A DNA stretch of 53,821 bases from an uncultured Clostridia bacterium (GCA_947626105.1 CANQQY010000010.1:1-53821); one strand, 5' to 3'. Positions 24,518 to 31,890 are shown, numbered from the stretch's first letter. The notes: a model not told the origin generated them from the letters alone. Numbers and translations: made by a program.

Positions 24518-25240
24518 TCAAAAAGAAAGCGTAATGATCGGAATATGCGGGGGATCGTTGAAACGGAAGGGAAAGCGGCTCTTCCCGATCCCGCGGGAGA
24601 CAAGCATATCCGTCCCCTCGGCGATCGGATACAATCCCGACGTATATTTGGGGAAGAGTCCCTGCCCGGGCGCGTACAACCCGCGTCCGAAGAAGCGGAA
24701 CTGCCCGCCGTGCGCATGCCCCGCAAAGATATAATCGGGAGCGAGCCGCTTTGCGTGTTCCTTCGCCCGCTCGGGGTGATGCGCAAGCAGAATGCGCACG
24801 CCCTCGCCCTCGAACGACCCCGCGCCGCCCTTTTCGCTGTCTCCCGCGATGAGAAAATCTCCGCCGCCCAAAAGCGCACGCACACACGTTCCCGTGACGA
24901 CGTGCACGCCGCGGGAAGAGAGCTCTCCGCCGATCCTTTCGTGAAGGGGGTGCCGCGCCTCGTGGTTCCCCTCGGCAAAGAACACGGGTTGGAGCGAAGC
25001 GAGCTTTTCGGCAAATCCGAGCGCGCCGCAAGAAACAAGGTCGGAAGAGCTCCGGATGAGGTCGCCCGTCACAAAGACGGCGTCCGCTTCGAGCGCTTCG
25101 ATCCTTGCGAGAATGTCTCCCACGTCCGCCGACACCTTGGGAAAATGAAGATCGCTCAAATGAACGATTTTGACGCTCCTCTCCCCCTGTCCGAGAGAGA
25201 ACTCCTCATAGGTGACGCGTTTATTCTCGAATAGTCCCAT
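24518..25240 (-). CDS. Calcineurin-like metallophosphoesterase
   Basis: A 240-residue two-metal phosphoesterase, YkuE-like by size and motif pattern. The metal-ligand set is complete: D-L-H in VHLSDLHFP (about 27-32), GD in VFVTGDLI (about 58), GNHEAR (about 91-96), H in LLAHHPE (about 153) and GHAHGGQ (about 172-178). YkuE relatives are often associated with envelope lipid or UDP-sugar phosphoesters, but the substrate cannot be assigned here. No signal peptide or membrane helix is seen. It lies downstream of the TerB-like gene (gap 38 bp) and may share its transcript. Confidence 0.9.
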   Translation of the reverse strand: MGLFENKRVTYEEFSLGQGERSVKIVHLSDLHFPKVSADVGDILARIEALEADAVFVTGDLIRSSSDLVSCGALGFAEKLASLQPVFFAEGNHEARHPLHERIGGELSSRGVHVVTGTCVRALLGGGDFLIAGDSEKGGAGSFEGEGVRILLAHHPERAKEHAKRLAPDYIFAGHAHGGQFRFFGRGLYAPGQGLFPKYTSGLYPIAEGTDMLVSRGIGKSRFPFRFNDPPHIPIITLSF

Positions 25241-25278
25241 ATCTTTATTTTATGCGGCGGATATTCCCCCGCAAAACG

Positions 25279-25734
25279 TCATTCCCTGACGAGCTGTTTG
25301 ATCCACTGCTTCTCCTTGCGGGAGACCTTGCCGTCGATCGCGCAGATCATGAGGCAGACGAGGACGATATCGTCTTTGAGCTCCTCGGAGAGGAGCCCTA
25401 AAACGTCCACCATGACGTCCGAGATCTCTTTGAGGCCTTCCGTCTCCGCACGCATGGACTTCACGGCCTTCTTGCAAGCGTCATAGTCCACGGCGTCGCC
25501 GAAAAAGGCTTTGAGAAGAGGCGAGACGAGGAGATATTCTTCCTCCGAAAGTTTGCCGTCTGCGGCGATCGCCCCCAAAATAAAGATCGCAAACGCCGAG
25601 GCGCCCTCCACGCCGTCCGCCGTGACCGCCGCGAGCGCGGGAAGCACGCGCGCCGATTTTTCGGCGAGAAGCGCGGTATACGTCGCGCCGTCCATCTCCT
25701 CAAATTCCCTGCAAAGTAAATCAAATTCTTTCAT
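25279..25734 (-). CDS. TerB-like helical protein
   Basis: A 151-residue all-helical protein. The repeated pattern AFAIFILGAIAADGKLSEEEYLLVSPLL and IVLVCLMICAIDGKVSRKEKQWIKQLV, two acidic DGK.S..E turns each following a hydrophobic helix, is typical of TerB/tellurite-resistance-like domains, which bind metal or act as signalling adaptors. No other ter gene is present, so a role in tellurite resistance is not implied. Consensus promoter at 25793-25765 and ribosome site AAGGAGAA. It probably heads a two-gene unit with the downstream phosphoesterase. Confidence 0.7.
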   Translation of the reverse strand: MKEFDLLCREFEEMDGATYTALLAEKSARVLPALAAVTADGVEGASAFAIFILGAIAADGKLSEEEYLLVSPLLKAFFGDAVDYDACKKAVKSMRAETEGLKEISDVMVDVLGLLSEELKDDIVLVCLMICAIDGKVSRKEKQWIKQLVRE

Positions 25735-25764
25735 AAGTCTTTCTCCTTGGTTTGATTTTTGTTA

Positions 25765-25793
25765 AGTATAACACAACGCGCGCCATATGTCAA
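25765..25793 (-). promoter_or_regulatory. Promoter of the TerB-like gene
   Basis: TTGACA (25793-25788), 17-bp spacer, TATACT (25770-25765). Confidence 0.85.
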
Positions 25794-25856
25794 GCAATGG
25801 GCGCCCGCCGAATGAACGCACAAAGATTTTTATGAAATTTAATAACATAAAAGCTA

Positions 25857-25885
25857 TTGACATATAATAAGTTATATGTTATAAT
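25857..25885 (+). promoter_or_regulatory. Promoter of the DUF4160/DUF2442-XRE pair, with embedded palindrome
   Basis: Perfect TTGACA (25857-25862), 17-bp spacer and perfect TATAAT (25880-25885). The spacer holds an exact inverted repeat CATATAA-taag-TTATATG (25861-25878), a plausible operator for the HTH protein encoded by the second gene. Confidence 0.88.
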
Positions 25886-25916
25886 TCTCTCAGCAAAACA
25901 GAAAGGAGATTTTTTT

Positions 25917-26171
25917 ATACCCGTTATTTCAAGATTTTACGGAATGGTCATCAAGATGTTTTTCTTCGGTTCGGAGCATAATCCGCCGCATATTCATGCG
26001 ATTTACGGGGAGTATGTGGGGATCATAGACATACGGACGCTTGCCATGCTTCAAGGCGATTTGCCCGATAAGGCCTACAAGCTCGTAAAAGAATGGACGG
26101 CAGCGCACCAAAAAGAACTGCTTGAAATGTGGGAAACGCAGGACATTCATTCCCTGCCTCCAATCGAGTAA
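25917..26171 (+). CDS. DUF4160 protein, possible toxin-type partner, apparent ATA start
   Basis: An 84-residue protein matching the DUF4160 pattern PVISRFYG..IKMFF...EHNPPHIHAIYGEY...IDIRTL...G.LP.KA..LV.EW...H..EL..MW. DUF4160 genes are commonly paired with DUF2442 genes, and the pair has been proposed as toxin-antitoxin-like. The family normally begins Met-Pro-Val-Ile; here the Met codon position holds ATA (25917), preceded by an ideal GAAAGGAG site eight bases away. The only ATG (25944) would remove the conserved first ten residues, and the upstream in-frame TTG is the -35 box itself. I therefore annotate an ATA start, or a mutated start. It is co-transcribed with the DUF2442-XRE gene 19 bp downstream. 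Confidence 0.75.
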   Translation: MPVISRFYGMVIKMFFFGSEHNPPHIHAIYGEYVGIIDIRTLAMLQGDLPDKAYKLVKEWTAAHQKELLEMWETQDIHSLPPIE

Positions 26172-26190
26172 CAGCAAAGGAGATACGCCA

Positions 26191-26661
26191 ATGTTTGTTA
26201 AGATCACATCTGTCGCCACGTTGCCCGGCTACATTCTTCTCATTGGGTTCTCGACGGGCGAATATAAGGAGTTCGACTTAAAGCCGCTCATCAAAAAATA
26301 TGCGCCCTTCAAGTCACTGAAAGAAGTTGAAGGGCTGTATGAGCAGGTCAAGATCGACGTCGGCGGATACGGGCTTGTCTGGAACGACGATCTCGACATC
26401 GCCGCAGACGGGCTTTACGAAAAAGGTACGGTATGTGTTCCGCCGCGCGATATGTCCGCTTTTCGGGAAAAGCTCATCGGGGAATTTATCAAAGCGCGGA
26501 AAGCGGCTCATCTTTCACAAAAACAGCTTGAGATCGTATCGGGGATCCCGCAACCATGCATCGCACGCACCGAACGCGGAACGACCGATCCGCAGCTTTC
26601 CACCTTTTTGAAAATGCTCGAGCCGCTCGGCTTGACGCTCTCTATCACAAATATCAAATAG
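26191..26661 (+). CDS. DUF2442 protein fused to XRE helix-turn-helix domain
   Basis: A 156-residue two-domain protein. The N-terminal part (about 1-85: VKITSVATLPGYILLIGFSTGEYKEFDLKPLI ... GYGLVWNDDLDIAADGLYEKG) is DUF2442. The C-terminal part (about 100-156: FIKARKAAHLSQKQLEIVSGIPQPCIARTERGTTDPQLSTFLKML) is a Cro/CI-type HTH. By analogy with known pairs it is the antitoxin-like and autoregulatory partner of the DUF4160 protein. The start is fixed by AAAGGAGA seven bases before the ATG at 26191. A palindrome in the promoter spacer is the candidate binding site. It ends in a terminator shared with the convergent second SLOG gene. Confidence 0.82.
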   Translation: MFVKITSVATLPGYILLIGFSTGEYKEFDLKPLIKKYAPFKSLKEVEGLYEQVKIDVGGYGLVWNDDLDIAADGLYEKGTVCVPPRDMSAFREKLIGEFIKARKAAHLSQKQLEIVSGIPQPCIARTERGTTDPQLSTFLKMLEPLGLTLSITNIK

Positions 26662-26695
26662 AACTGCCCGCCGCCCCTCAAAACGGGGACGCGAT

Positions 26696-26727
26696 GAAAA
26701 AAGACGCCCGACGGGGTGTCTTTTTCG
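26696..26727. terminator. Bidirectional terminator
   Basis: Stem gaaaaaagacgcccg / cggggtgtctttttc between convergent genes. A close relative of the same hairpin ends ppdK at 27865-27894. Confidence 0.88.
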
Positions 26728-26738
26728 TATCCTGCTTC

Positions 26739-27206
26739 TTATGGAAACAAATTTACGATACGTTTATGCTTTTTCACCGCATATTGATATGTCTTATATG
26801 CGCCGCTGTTCTCTCGTTCCTCGACCCAAAATAAAATCAAATCGCTTTGGTCTATCATTGCAAGGTTGCGGTAATAAATAGATGTGTACCAATAGTCAAA
26901 GGCCTTCGCCGGGCACTCTAATGCTTCGTACTCTTTTTTTATAAACCATCTCGGCGGTTTTCGCAACTGCTGATCGAGCGCGAAACAAAATACTCTCCGA
27001 ATATGAAATTGCGGGTTGGCGTTTTTCTTTTCGGTCACAAGATCATAGCACAGGTCATCAAAGTCACTTCTGCCGCCGAAGAGAAAAATTCTGACGCCGT
27101 CCTCTATCGCCCTGTCGATCTCGGTGCTCGTTCTTGCGATCAGGTCATCGGTGATTTCCACATTGAAATGCCCGAAACACGAGCAAGTCTTTTCAACCGC
27201 CGCCAT
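26739..27206 (-). CDS. Second SLOG-like protein, divergent
   Basis: A 155-residue protein beginning MAAVEKTCSCFGHFNVE. The G-H turn after the first strand (CFGHF in place of IGHR), the helix with DRAIEDGVRIFLFGGRSDFDDLCYDLV, and the late LILFWVEERENSGAYKTYQYAVKKHKRIVNLFP match the SLOG layout of the protein at 23236-23769, but the Arg of GHR is missing. Ligand and function are unknown. The start chosen is the ATG at 27206; an in-frame ATG at 27260 and a GTG at 27239 exist but would translate through leader hairpins. No strong ribosome site is seen (GAGGGGG about 13 bases upstream). Control is probably by the structured leader described separately. Confidence 0.65.
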   Translation of the reverse strand: MAAVEKTCSCFGHFNVEITDDLIARTSTEIDRAIEDGVRIFLFGGRSDFDDLCYDLVTEKKNANPQFHIRRVFCFALDQQLRKPPRWFIKKEYEALECPAKAFDYWYTSIYYRNLAMIDQSDLILFWVEERENSGAYKTYQYAVKKHKRIVNLFP

Positions 27207-27413
27207 AAAAAAGATGCCGCCCCCTCGCGAGAGCGACACCGCAGCATGTACCTCTCGCATAGTTGCGACACTATTGAGAATTGAAGTCTATTTTTTTAGA
27301 CTGTCAAACGACCGATACGGTACATTACTACCATTAGTATCGTTTAACAATTCAAAAAAATAGATTACGCCCCCTGAAAACGGCGTAGACTTTTCTATTC
27401 TCAATAATGTCGC
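27207..27413 (-). ncRNA. Structured leader RNA, candidate attenuator of the second SLOG gene
   Basis: The predicted transcript begins at about 27413. P1 pairs 27413-27397 with 27281-27265 (17 bp, one G-U). Inside are P2 (tacgcc / ggcgta, 27366-27371 with 27382-27387), P3 (aaacg..gatac / gtatc.gttt, about 27306-27318 with 27337-27345) and P4 (agtcta / tagact, 27285-27302). A second option pairs a T7 stretch at 27291-27297 with A7 at 27354-27360. Past P1, 27258-27252 can pair with 27233-27227 (gcgagag/ctctcgc), or 27247-27241 can pair with 27220-27214 (atgctgc/gcggcat), the latter followed by six T up to the ATG. These last two helices exclude each other, as terminator and antiterminator do. 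No known riboswitch class is recognised. Confidence 0.5.
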
Positions 27414-27419
27414 ATAGCT

Positions 27420-27448
27420 ATTATAGCACGTTTCCGCAAGAATATCAA
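27420..27448 (-). promoter_or_regulatory. Promoter of the structured leader / second SLOG gene
   Basis: TTGATA (27448-27443), 17-bp spacer, TATAAT (27425-27420). Expected start near 27413, the first base of stem P1. Confidence 0.8.
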
Positions 27449-27484
27449 GATATTCGGCAAGAAAAATCCACGCGCATAGCGGTT

Positions 27485-27756
27485 GGAGCTTGCGAGTGAC
27501 AGAGGGGTTTCCGAAACCCCTTTCCCCTCACTACGTTCGGGTACTTCCCCTAAGAGGGGCAGCGAGAACCCTATCCCCCGCTAACGCGGGTACTTCCCCT
27601 AAGAGGGGCAGCGAGAACCCCTTTCCCCCGCTGCGCGGGTACTTCCCCTAAAAGGGGCAGCGAGAACCCTATCCCCCGCTGCGCGGGTACTTCCCCTAAA
27701 AGGGGCAGCAAGACACCCAACGCCTACGGCGGAGCTCCCCCTCAAGGGGCAGCCAA
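27485..27756. repeat. Family C array with 49-bp tandem units
   Basis: From 27541 the unit gtacttcccctaagagggg + cagcgagaaccctatccc + cccgctgcgcg repeats about four times with starts near 27541, 27590, 27639 and 27687. Family C flanks lie on both sides. No gene is seen between 27449 and 27860; a small hairpin with a T run (cacgcga/tcgcgtg) is at 27831-27856. Confidence 0.8.
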
Positions 27757-27864
27757 GAAACGTTCATATCCTTCATCGCTTTACTCGTCTTTCATAAATT
27801 TCTGTTCATCGGCATTTGCCTCTTTTGCACCACGCGACTATCGCGTGCTTTTCTTTTAGACAAG

Positions 27865-27894
27865 AAAAAAGACACCCGACGGGGTGTCTTTTTC
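27865..27894 (-). terminator. Terminator of ppdK
   Basis: Stem aaaagacaccc / gggtgtctttt, loop gacg, T run on the minus strand, 18 bp after the stop codon. Confidence 0.9.
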
Positions 27895-27912
27895 ATATCC
27901 TATGAAATCAAC

Positions 27913-30558
27913 TTACTTTCTCGGATTCTTGATGTTTGCCTGCGCGGCCGCGAGGCGGGCGATGGGAACGCGGTAAGGCGAGCAGGACACATAATTGAGC
28001 CCGATCGCATGGCAGAACTCGATGGAAGAAGGATCGCCGCCGTGCTCGCCGCAGATGCCGACGTGCAGTTTGCGGTTATTCTTCTTGCCCTTCTTCGTTG
28101 CCATCTCCATGAGCTGGCCGACGCCCGTCGTATCGAGACGTGCGAACGGATCGCTCTCGTAGATCTTATTCGCATAGTACGCGGGAAGGAACTTGCCTGC
28201 GTCGTCGCGGGAGAAGCCGAAGGTCATCTGGGTGAGGTCGTTGGTGCCGAAGCAGAAGAAATCCGCTTCCTTCGCGATCGCGTCTGCGGTGAGCGCCGCA
28301 CGGGGGATCTCGATCATGGTACCCACTTCGTACTTGATCTTCTTATGCTTGCTCTTGATGACTTCATCCGCCGTCTTGACGACAATGTCCTTGACGAACT
28401 TGAATTCTTTGACTTCGCCGGTGAGCGGGATCATGATCTCGGGAACGAGCTTCCAATCCTTATGGCGCTTCGCAACGGCGATGGCGGCCTTCATGACTGC
28501 TCTCGTCTGCATGACGGCGATCTCGGGATAGGTGACGCAGAGACGGCAGCCGCGGTGACCCATCATGGGGTTGAACTCGTGGAGGTCCGCAATGATCTGC
28601 TTGATCTGCGCGACGGTCTTTTTCTGCGCCTTTGCGAGCGCTTCGATGTCCGCCTCTTCGGTGGGAACGAACTCATGAAGCGGGGGATCAAGGAAACGGA
28701 TGGTGACGGGCTGGCCGCCGAGCGCTTCGAAGAGGCCTTCGAAGTCTGCCTGCTGCATGGGCTCGATCTTGGCGAGCGCCTTTTCCCTTTCCTCCACGGT
28801 GTCGGCGCAGATCATTTCGCGGAATGCGCCGATCCTTGCGGGATCGAAGAACATGTGCTCGGTACGGCAGAGACCGATGCCCTGCGCGCCGAATGCAGCC
28901 GCCTGTTTCGCGTCCTTGGGCGTATCCGCGTTCGTGCGGACGTTCAACGCCTTATATTTATCGGACAGAGCCATGATCCTTCCGAAGTAGCCGCTGTTGG
29001 GATCTGCGGGAACGGTGGGAATGATGCAATCGTAAATCTTCCCGGTGGAACCGTCGAGGGAGAGCGCGTCGCCCTCGTGATAGGTCTTGCCGGCAAGGGT
29101 GAACTGCTTGTTCTCTTCATCCATCTTGATGTCGCCGCAGCCGGAGACGCAGCAAGTTCCCATGCCGCGCGCGACGACTGCCGCATGCGAGGTCTGCCCG
29201 CCGCGGACGGTGAGGATGCCCTGCGCGTACTTCATGCCTTCGATGTCCTCGGGAGAGGTTTCGAGTCTGACGAGCACGACTTTCTTGCCCTGTTTGCCTT
29301 CCTTGACAGCGTCCTCCGCGGTGAACACGATGGTACCTGCCGCGGCGCCGGGGGAAGCGGCAATGCCCTTGCCGACGACGTCCTTCTTATCCGCCTCTGC
29401 AAGAGCCTTGGGATCGAACTGCGGGTGAAGGAGCATATCGAGCGACTTTGCGTCGATCTGCATGAGCGCTTCCTGTTCGGAGATCATGCCCTCGTCGATG
29501 AGGTCGCACGCGATCTTGATCGCCGCCGCCGCCGTGCGCTTGCCGTTACGGGTTTGAAGCATGTAGAGTTTCTCGTTCTCGACGGTGAACTCCATATCCT
29601 GCATGTCGCGGTAGTGGTTTTCGAGGATCTTGCAGACTTCCTGGAACTGTTCGTATACCTTCGGGAATACGCGCGCCATCTCGGCGATGGGCATCGGGGT
29701 ACGAACGCCCGCAACGACGTCCTCGCCCTGCGCGTTGGTGAGGAATTCGCCCATGAGCCCCTTTTCACCCGTGGCGGGATTGCGCGTGAACGCAACGCCG
29801 GTGCCGCAGTTGTCGCCCATGTTGCCGAACGCCATCATCTGCACGTTGACCGCGGTGCCCCAGCTGTAAGGGATGTCGTGATCCATACGGTAGACGTTCG
29901 CGCGGGGGTTGTCCCACGAACGGAACACCGCCTTGATCGCCTCGAAGAGCTGTTCCTTGGGATCGGAGGGGAAGTCCTTGCCGATCTTGGACTTATATTC
30001 CGCTTTGAATTGGTTGGCGAGGGTTTTGAGATCGTCCGCGTTGAGCTCGACGTCCTGTTTGACGCCCTTTGCGGCTTTCATCTCGTCGATGAGCTTTTCG
30101 AAATATTTCTTGCCGACTTCCATGACGACGTCGGAGAACATCTGGATAAATCTTCTGTAACAGTCCCAAGCCCAGCGGGGGTTGTTCGACTTCTTCGCGA
30201 GGACTTCGACGACTTCTTCGTTGAGGCCGAGGTTCAGAATGGTATCCATCATGCCGGGCATGGAAGCTCTCGCGCCCGAACGGACGGAGACGAGAAGAGG
30301 ATTTTCCTTATCGCCGAACTTCTTGCCGGTGATGTGCTCCATCTTGTCGATGTATTCCATGATCTCGGCGCGGATCTCATCGTTGATCTGCCTGCCGTCC
30401 TCATAGTACTGCGTGCAAGCCTCGGTAGAGATGGTGAAGCCCTGCGGAACGGGGAGACCGATGTTGGTCATCTCCGCAAGGTTCGCGCCCTTGCCGCCGA
30501 GGAGCTCGCGCATGTTTGCGTTGCCTTCCGTGAAAAGGTAACAATACTTCTTTGCCAT
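27913..30558 (-). CDS. ppdK: Pyruvate, phosphate dikinase
   Basis: Interconverts pyruvate, ATP and phosphate with phosphoenolpyruvate, AMP and pyrophosphate; in anaerobes it often works in the glycolytic direction with PPi. The 881-residue length is normal. The N-terminal ATP-grasp domain (GGKGANLAEM..., about 22-; SGARASMPGMMDTILNLG) is followed by the swivelling domain with the phospho-histidine motif GGQTSHAAVVARGMGTCCV (His about 455) and the C-terminal PEP barrel with GLCRTEHMFF, EIMIPLTG, GTMIEIPRA and the catalytic CGEHGGDP. A 30-bp AGGAGG-containing leader and promoter precede it. Monocistronic, with its own terminator. Confidence 0.98.
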   Translation of the reverse strand: MAKKYCYLFTEGNANMRELLGGKGANLAEMTNIGLPVPQGFTISTEACTQYYEDGRQINDEIRAEIMEYIDKMEHITGKKFGDKENPLLVSVRSGARASMPGMMDTILNLGLNEEVVEVLAKKSNNPRWAWDCYRRFIQMFSDVVMEVGKKYFEKLIDEMKAAKGVKQDVELNADDLKTLANQFKAEYKSKIGKDFPSDPKEQLFEAIKAVFRSWDNPRANVYRMDHDIPYSWGTAVNVQMMAFGNMGDNCGTGVAFTRNPATGEKGLMGEFLTNAQGEDVVAGVRTPMPIAEMARVFPKVYEQFQEVCKILENHYRDMQDMEFTVENEKLYMLQTRNGKRTAAAAIKIACDLIDEGMISEQEALMQIDAKSLDMLLHPQFDPKALAEADKKDVVGKGIAASPGAAAGTIVFTAEDAVKEGKQGKKVVLVRLETSPEDIEGMKYAQGILTVRGGQTSHAAVVARGMGTCCVSGCGDIKMDEENKQFTLAGKTYHEGDALSLDGSTGKIYDCIIPTVPADPNSGYFGRIMALSDKYKALNVRTNADTPKDAKQAAAFGAQGIGLCRTEHMFFDPARIGAFREMICADTVEEREKALAKIEPMQQADFEGLFEALGGQPVTIRFLDPPLHEFVPTEEADIEALAKAQKKTVAQIKQIIADLHEFNPMMGHRGCRLCVTYPEIAVMQTRAVMKAAIAVAKRHKDWKLVPEIMIPLTGEVKEFKFVKDIVVKTADEVIKSKHKKIKYEVGTMIEIPRAALTADAIAKEADFFCFGTNDLTQMTFGFSRDDAGKFLPAYYANKIYESDPFARLDTTGVGQLMEMATKKGKKNNRKLHVGICGEHGGDPSSIEFCHAIGLNYVSCSPYRVPIARLAAAQANIKNPRK

Positions 30559-30601
30559 ATAATTTGATTCCTCCTGATTTTATCGGACATTACCAAGTGC
30601 A

Positions 30602-30630
30602 ATTATACACGACTCGGACAAAAAAAACAA
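30602..30630 (-). promoter_or_regulatory. Promoter of ppdK
   Basis: TTGTTT (30630-30625), 17-bp spacer with a T5 run, TATAAT (30607-30602); AGGAGG at 30575-30570. Confidence 0.75.
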
Positions 30631-30659
30631 GCCTTTGAGGGAAAAATTTCCCTTTTTTA

Positions 30660-31119
30660 TCTCTTTTGGGAGATTTTTCTTGGGGGAGAAGGCTCTCGCT
30701 GCCCCTTTCAGGGGAAGTCCCCAAAGGGGAAAGGGGTTCTCGCTGCCCCTTTTAGGGGAAGTCCCCGAAGGGGAAAGGGGTTCCCAAAACCCCTCAGTCT
30801 CGGCTGCGCCTCGCCAGCTCCCCTAAGAGGGGAGCCGAGGGGCCCCTCATTCCGAGCCCCGTAAGGGGCGAGTGAATCCCCTCGTAAGTACGGACGCCCG
30901 TGGGTCTATGAGATCCGCTCGGCTTCGCCTCGGGATGAGGGCGGAGGGCGGCGTTCCCAATCACGTCATGGTGAGCTTGTCGCCCCGCCCGCACTTCTTT
31001 TGTGCTACTAAGGGTGGCACGAGGAGCATAAGCGACGAAGTAACCATCACCTTGTTTATAATGCGGTGATCCTTCGACACGCCGCAAGAACAGCGGCGGC
31101 TACTTCGCGCCAAGAACGG
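30660..31119. repeat. Family C, B and A repeats
   Basis: No gene is seen here. Family C words occupy about 30688-30840, a family B unit about 30844-30955 (ccgagccccgtaaggggcgag ... gcctcgggatgagg), and family A pieces about 30958-31119 (cgtcatggtgagcttgtcg, tgatccttcgacacgccgc). The family B copy is nearly identical to that at 4856. Confidence 0.78.
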
Positions 31120-31296
31120 CGCGTGGCAGGGTCTCCCTGCCTAAGCGCACTCCATTTGCCGAACCCCTTCGGCTTAATGTTGTGACAAGCGTACGAGACA
31201 GTGACTCAATATCCCATATACGCTACATTCCTCGCTCGTATTTATTTTTGAGCACGCGCCCCAAAGGCGCGGACGAAAAAAGAAATCGAGCGAAAC
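31120..31296. repeat. Family D element copy D5
   Basis: It contains ggcgcgtggcagggtctccc, gccgaaccccttcggc, an alternative middle block (gtgacaagcgtacgagacag ... atacgctacattcc) shared with D7, and the terminal hairpin ctcgctcgtatttattttt / aaaaaagaaatcgagcg. It ends 22 bp before the -35 of the secB-like gene. Confidence 0.78.
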
Positions 31297-31318
31297 GCTT
31301 GAAGTTTTTCCAAACAAG

Positions 31319-31347
31319 TTGACATTCTCTTTGAAAAATGGTACAAT
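31319..31347 (+). promoter_or_regulatory. Promoter of the SecB-like gene
   Basis: TTGACA (31319-31324), 17-bp spacer, TACAAT (31342-31347); ribosome site AGAGGTGA before the ATG. Confidence 0.85.
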
Positions 31348-31376
31348 CTAAGAAAAATCGGAAGAGGTGATTTCCC

Positions 31377-31826
31377 ATGATCGAATATTCCATGAAAAAC
31401 CTTTCGGCGGACGAGCTTTCTTTTAAGATGAACCACATCAAAGCGGAGCCCAATACCCGCTTCGAGATCAAGCCCTTCTTCTCCCGCCGCATCCAGGGCG
31501 TGAACGAAAACCCGCTCATCCACATCGTCACCCTCGAATGCAAAGTGGAGACAACGGAAGAAAGCCCCAAGCCCTTCAACCTTCTCGTGCGCCTCGTGGG
31601 CGTATTCGAGGTGAAGAACATGAACACGGATGAGGACAGGCGGATCTTTGCCGTGAATGCGACCGAGACCATGTTCCCCTATTTGAGATCGGCGATCACC
31701 AACGTCACGGCGGACGCGCTCATTCCGCCCATCGTGCTCCCCGTCGTCTCGGGCGCGACGCTGTTCCCCGACGACAGGGCTCCCTCGCAGTACTCCATCA
31801 ACTTCGATCCCAAAACAGTGAATTGA
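31377..31826 (+). CDS. secB: SecB-like export chaperone
   Basis: A 149-residue protein resembling SecB, the cytosolic holdase that keeps secretory precursors unfolded for SecA. Key similarity: the C-terminal half has MFPYLRSAITNVTADALIPPIVLPVVSG, closely following the SecB pattern LFPYARE.IS.L....GFPPLNL.PV. The N-terminal half has alternating strands (LHIVTLECKVETTEE, FNLLVRLVGVFEV) as in the SecB fold. SecB is mainly proteobacterial, although SecB-like proteins exist elsewhere, sometimes tied to toxin-antitoxin systems; no toxin gene is next to this one. Monocistronic, with a strong promoter and terminator. The alternative is a SecB-fold protein with another client set. Confidence 0.78.
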   Translation: MIEYSMKNLSADELSFKMNHIKAEPNTRFEIKPFFSRRIQGVNENPLIHIVTLECKVETTEESPKPFNLLVRLVGVFEVKNMNTDEDRRIFAVNATETMFPYLRSAITNVTADALIPPIVLPVVSGATLFPDDRAPSQYSINFDPKTVN

Positions 31827-31832
31827 CATCAC

Positions 31833-31857
31833 GCCCTCCCGTTTGGGAGGGCTTTTT
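31833..31857 (+). terminator. Terminator of the SecB-like gene
   Basis: Stem gccctccc / gggagggc, loop gttt, followed by TTTTT. Confidence 0.9.
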
Positions 31858-31890
31858 CTTGCAAAAAAGCGCGCAGATCGGCAAAATACA

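Noticed and set aside
25857-25916. Upstream in-frame TTG as start of the DUF4160 gene
   Set aside because: That TTG is the first half of a perfect -35 box, so it lies upstream of the transcript, and the added residues are not part of the family.
27261-27418. The inverted repeat before the second SLOG gene as a MITE-type transposon
   Set aside because: Not fully excluded, but no second copy is seen in the window, the promoter places +1 on the stem's first base, and the downstream terminator/antiterminator pair makes a leader RNA the better reading.
24350-27750. Regular palindromic arrays considered as CRISPR
   Set aside because: The units have no unique spacers of constant length between identical repeats, and no cas genes are present. 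They are family C palindrome arrays.
28009-30567. An 852-codon plus-strand frame opposite ppdK
   Set aside because: ppdK has every catalytic motif in the other strand; the antisense frame is a by-product of codon bias.
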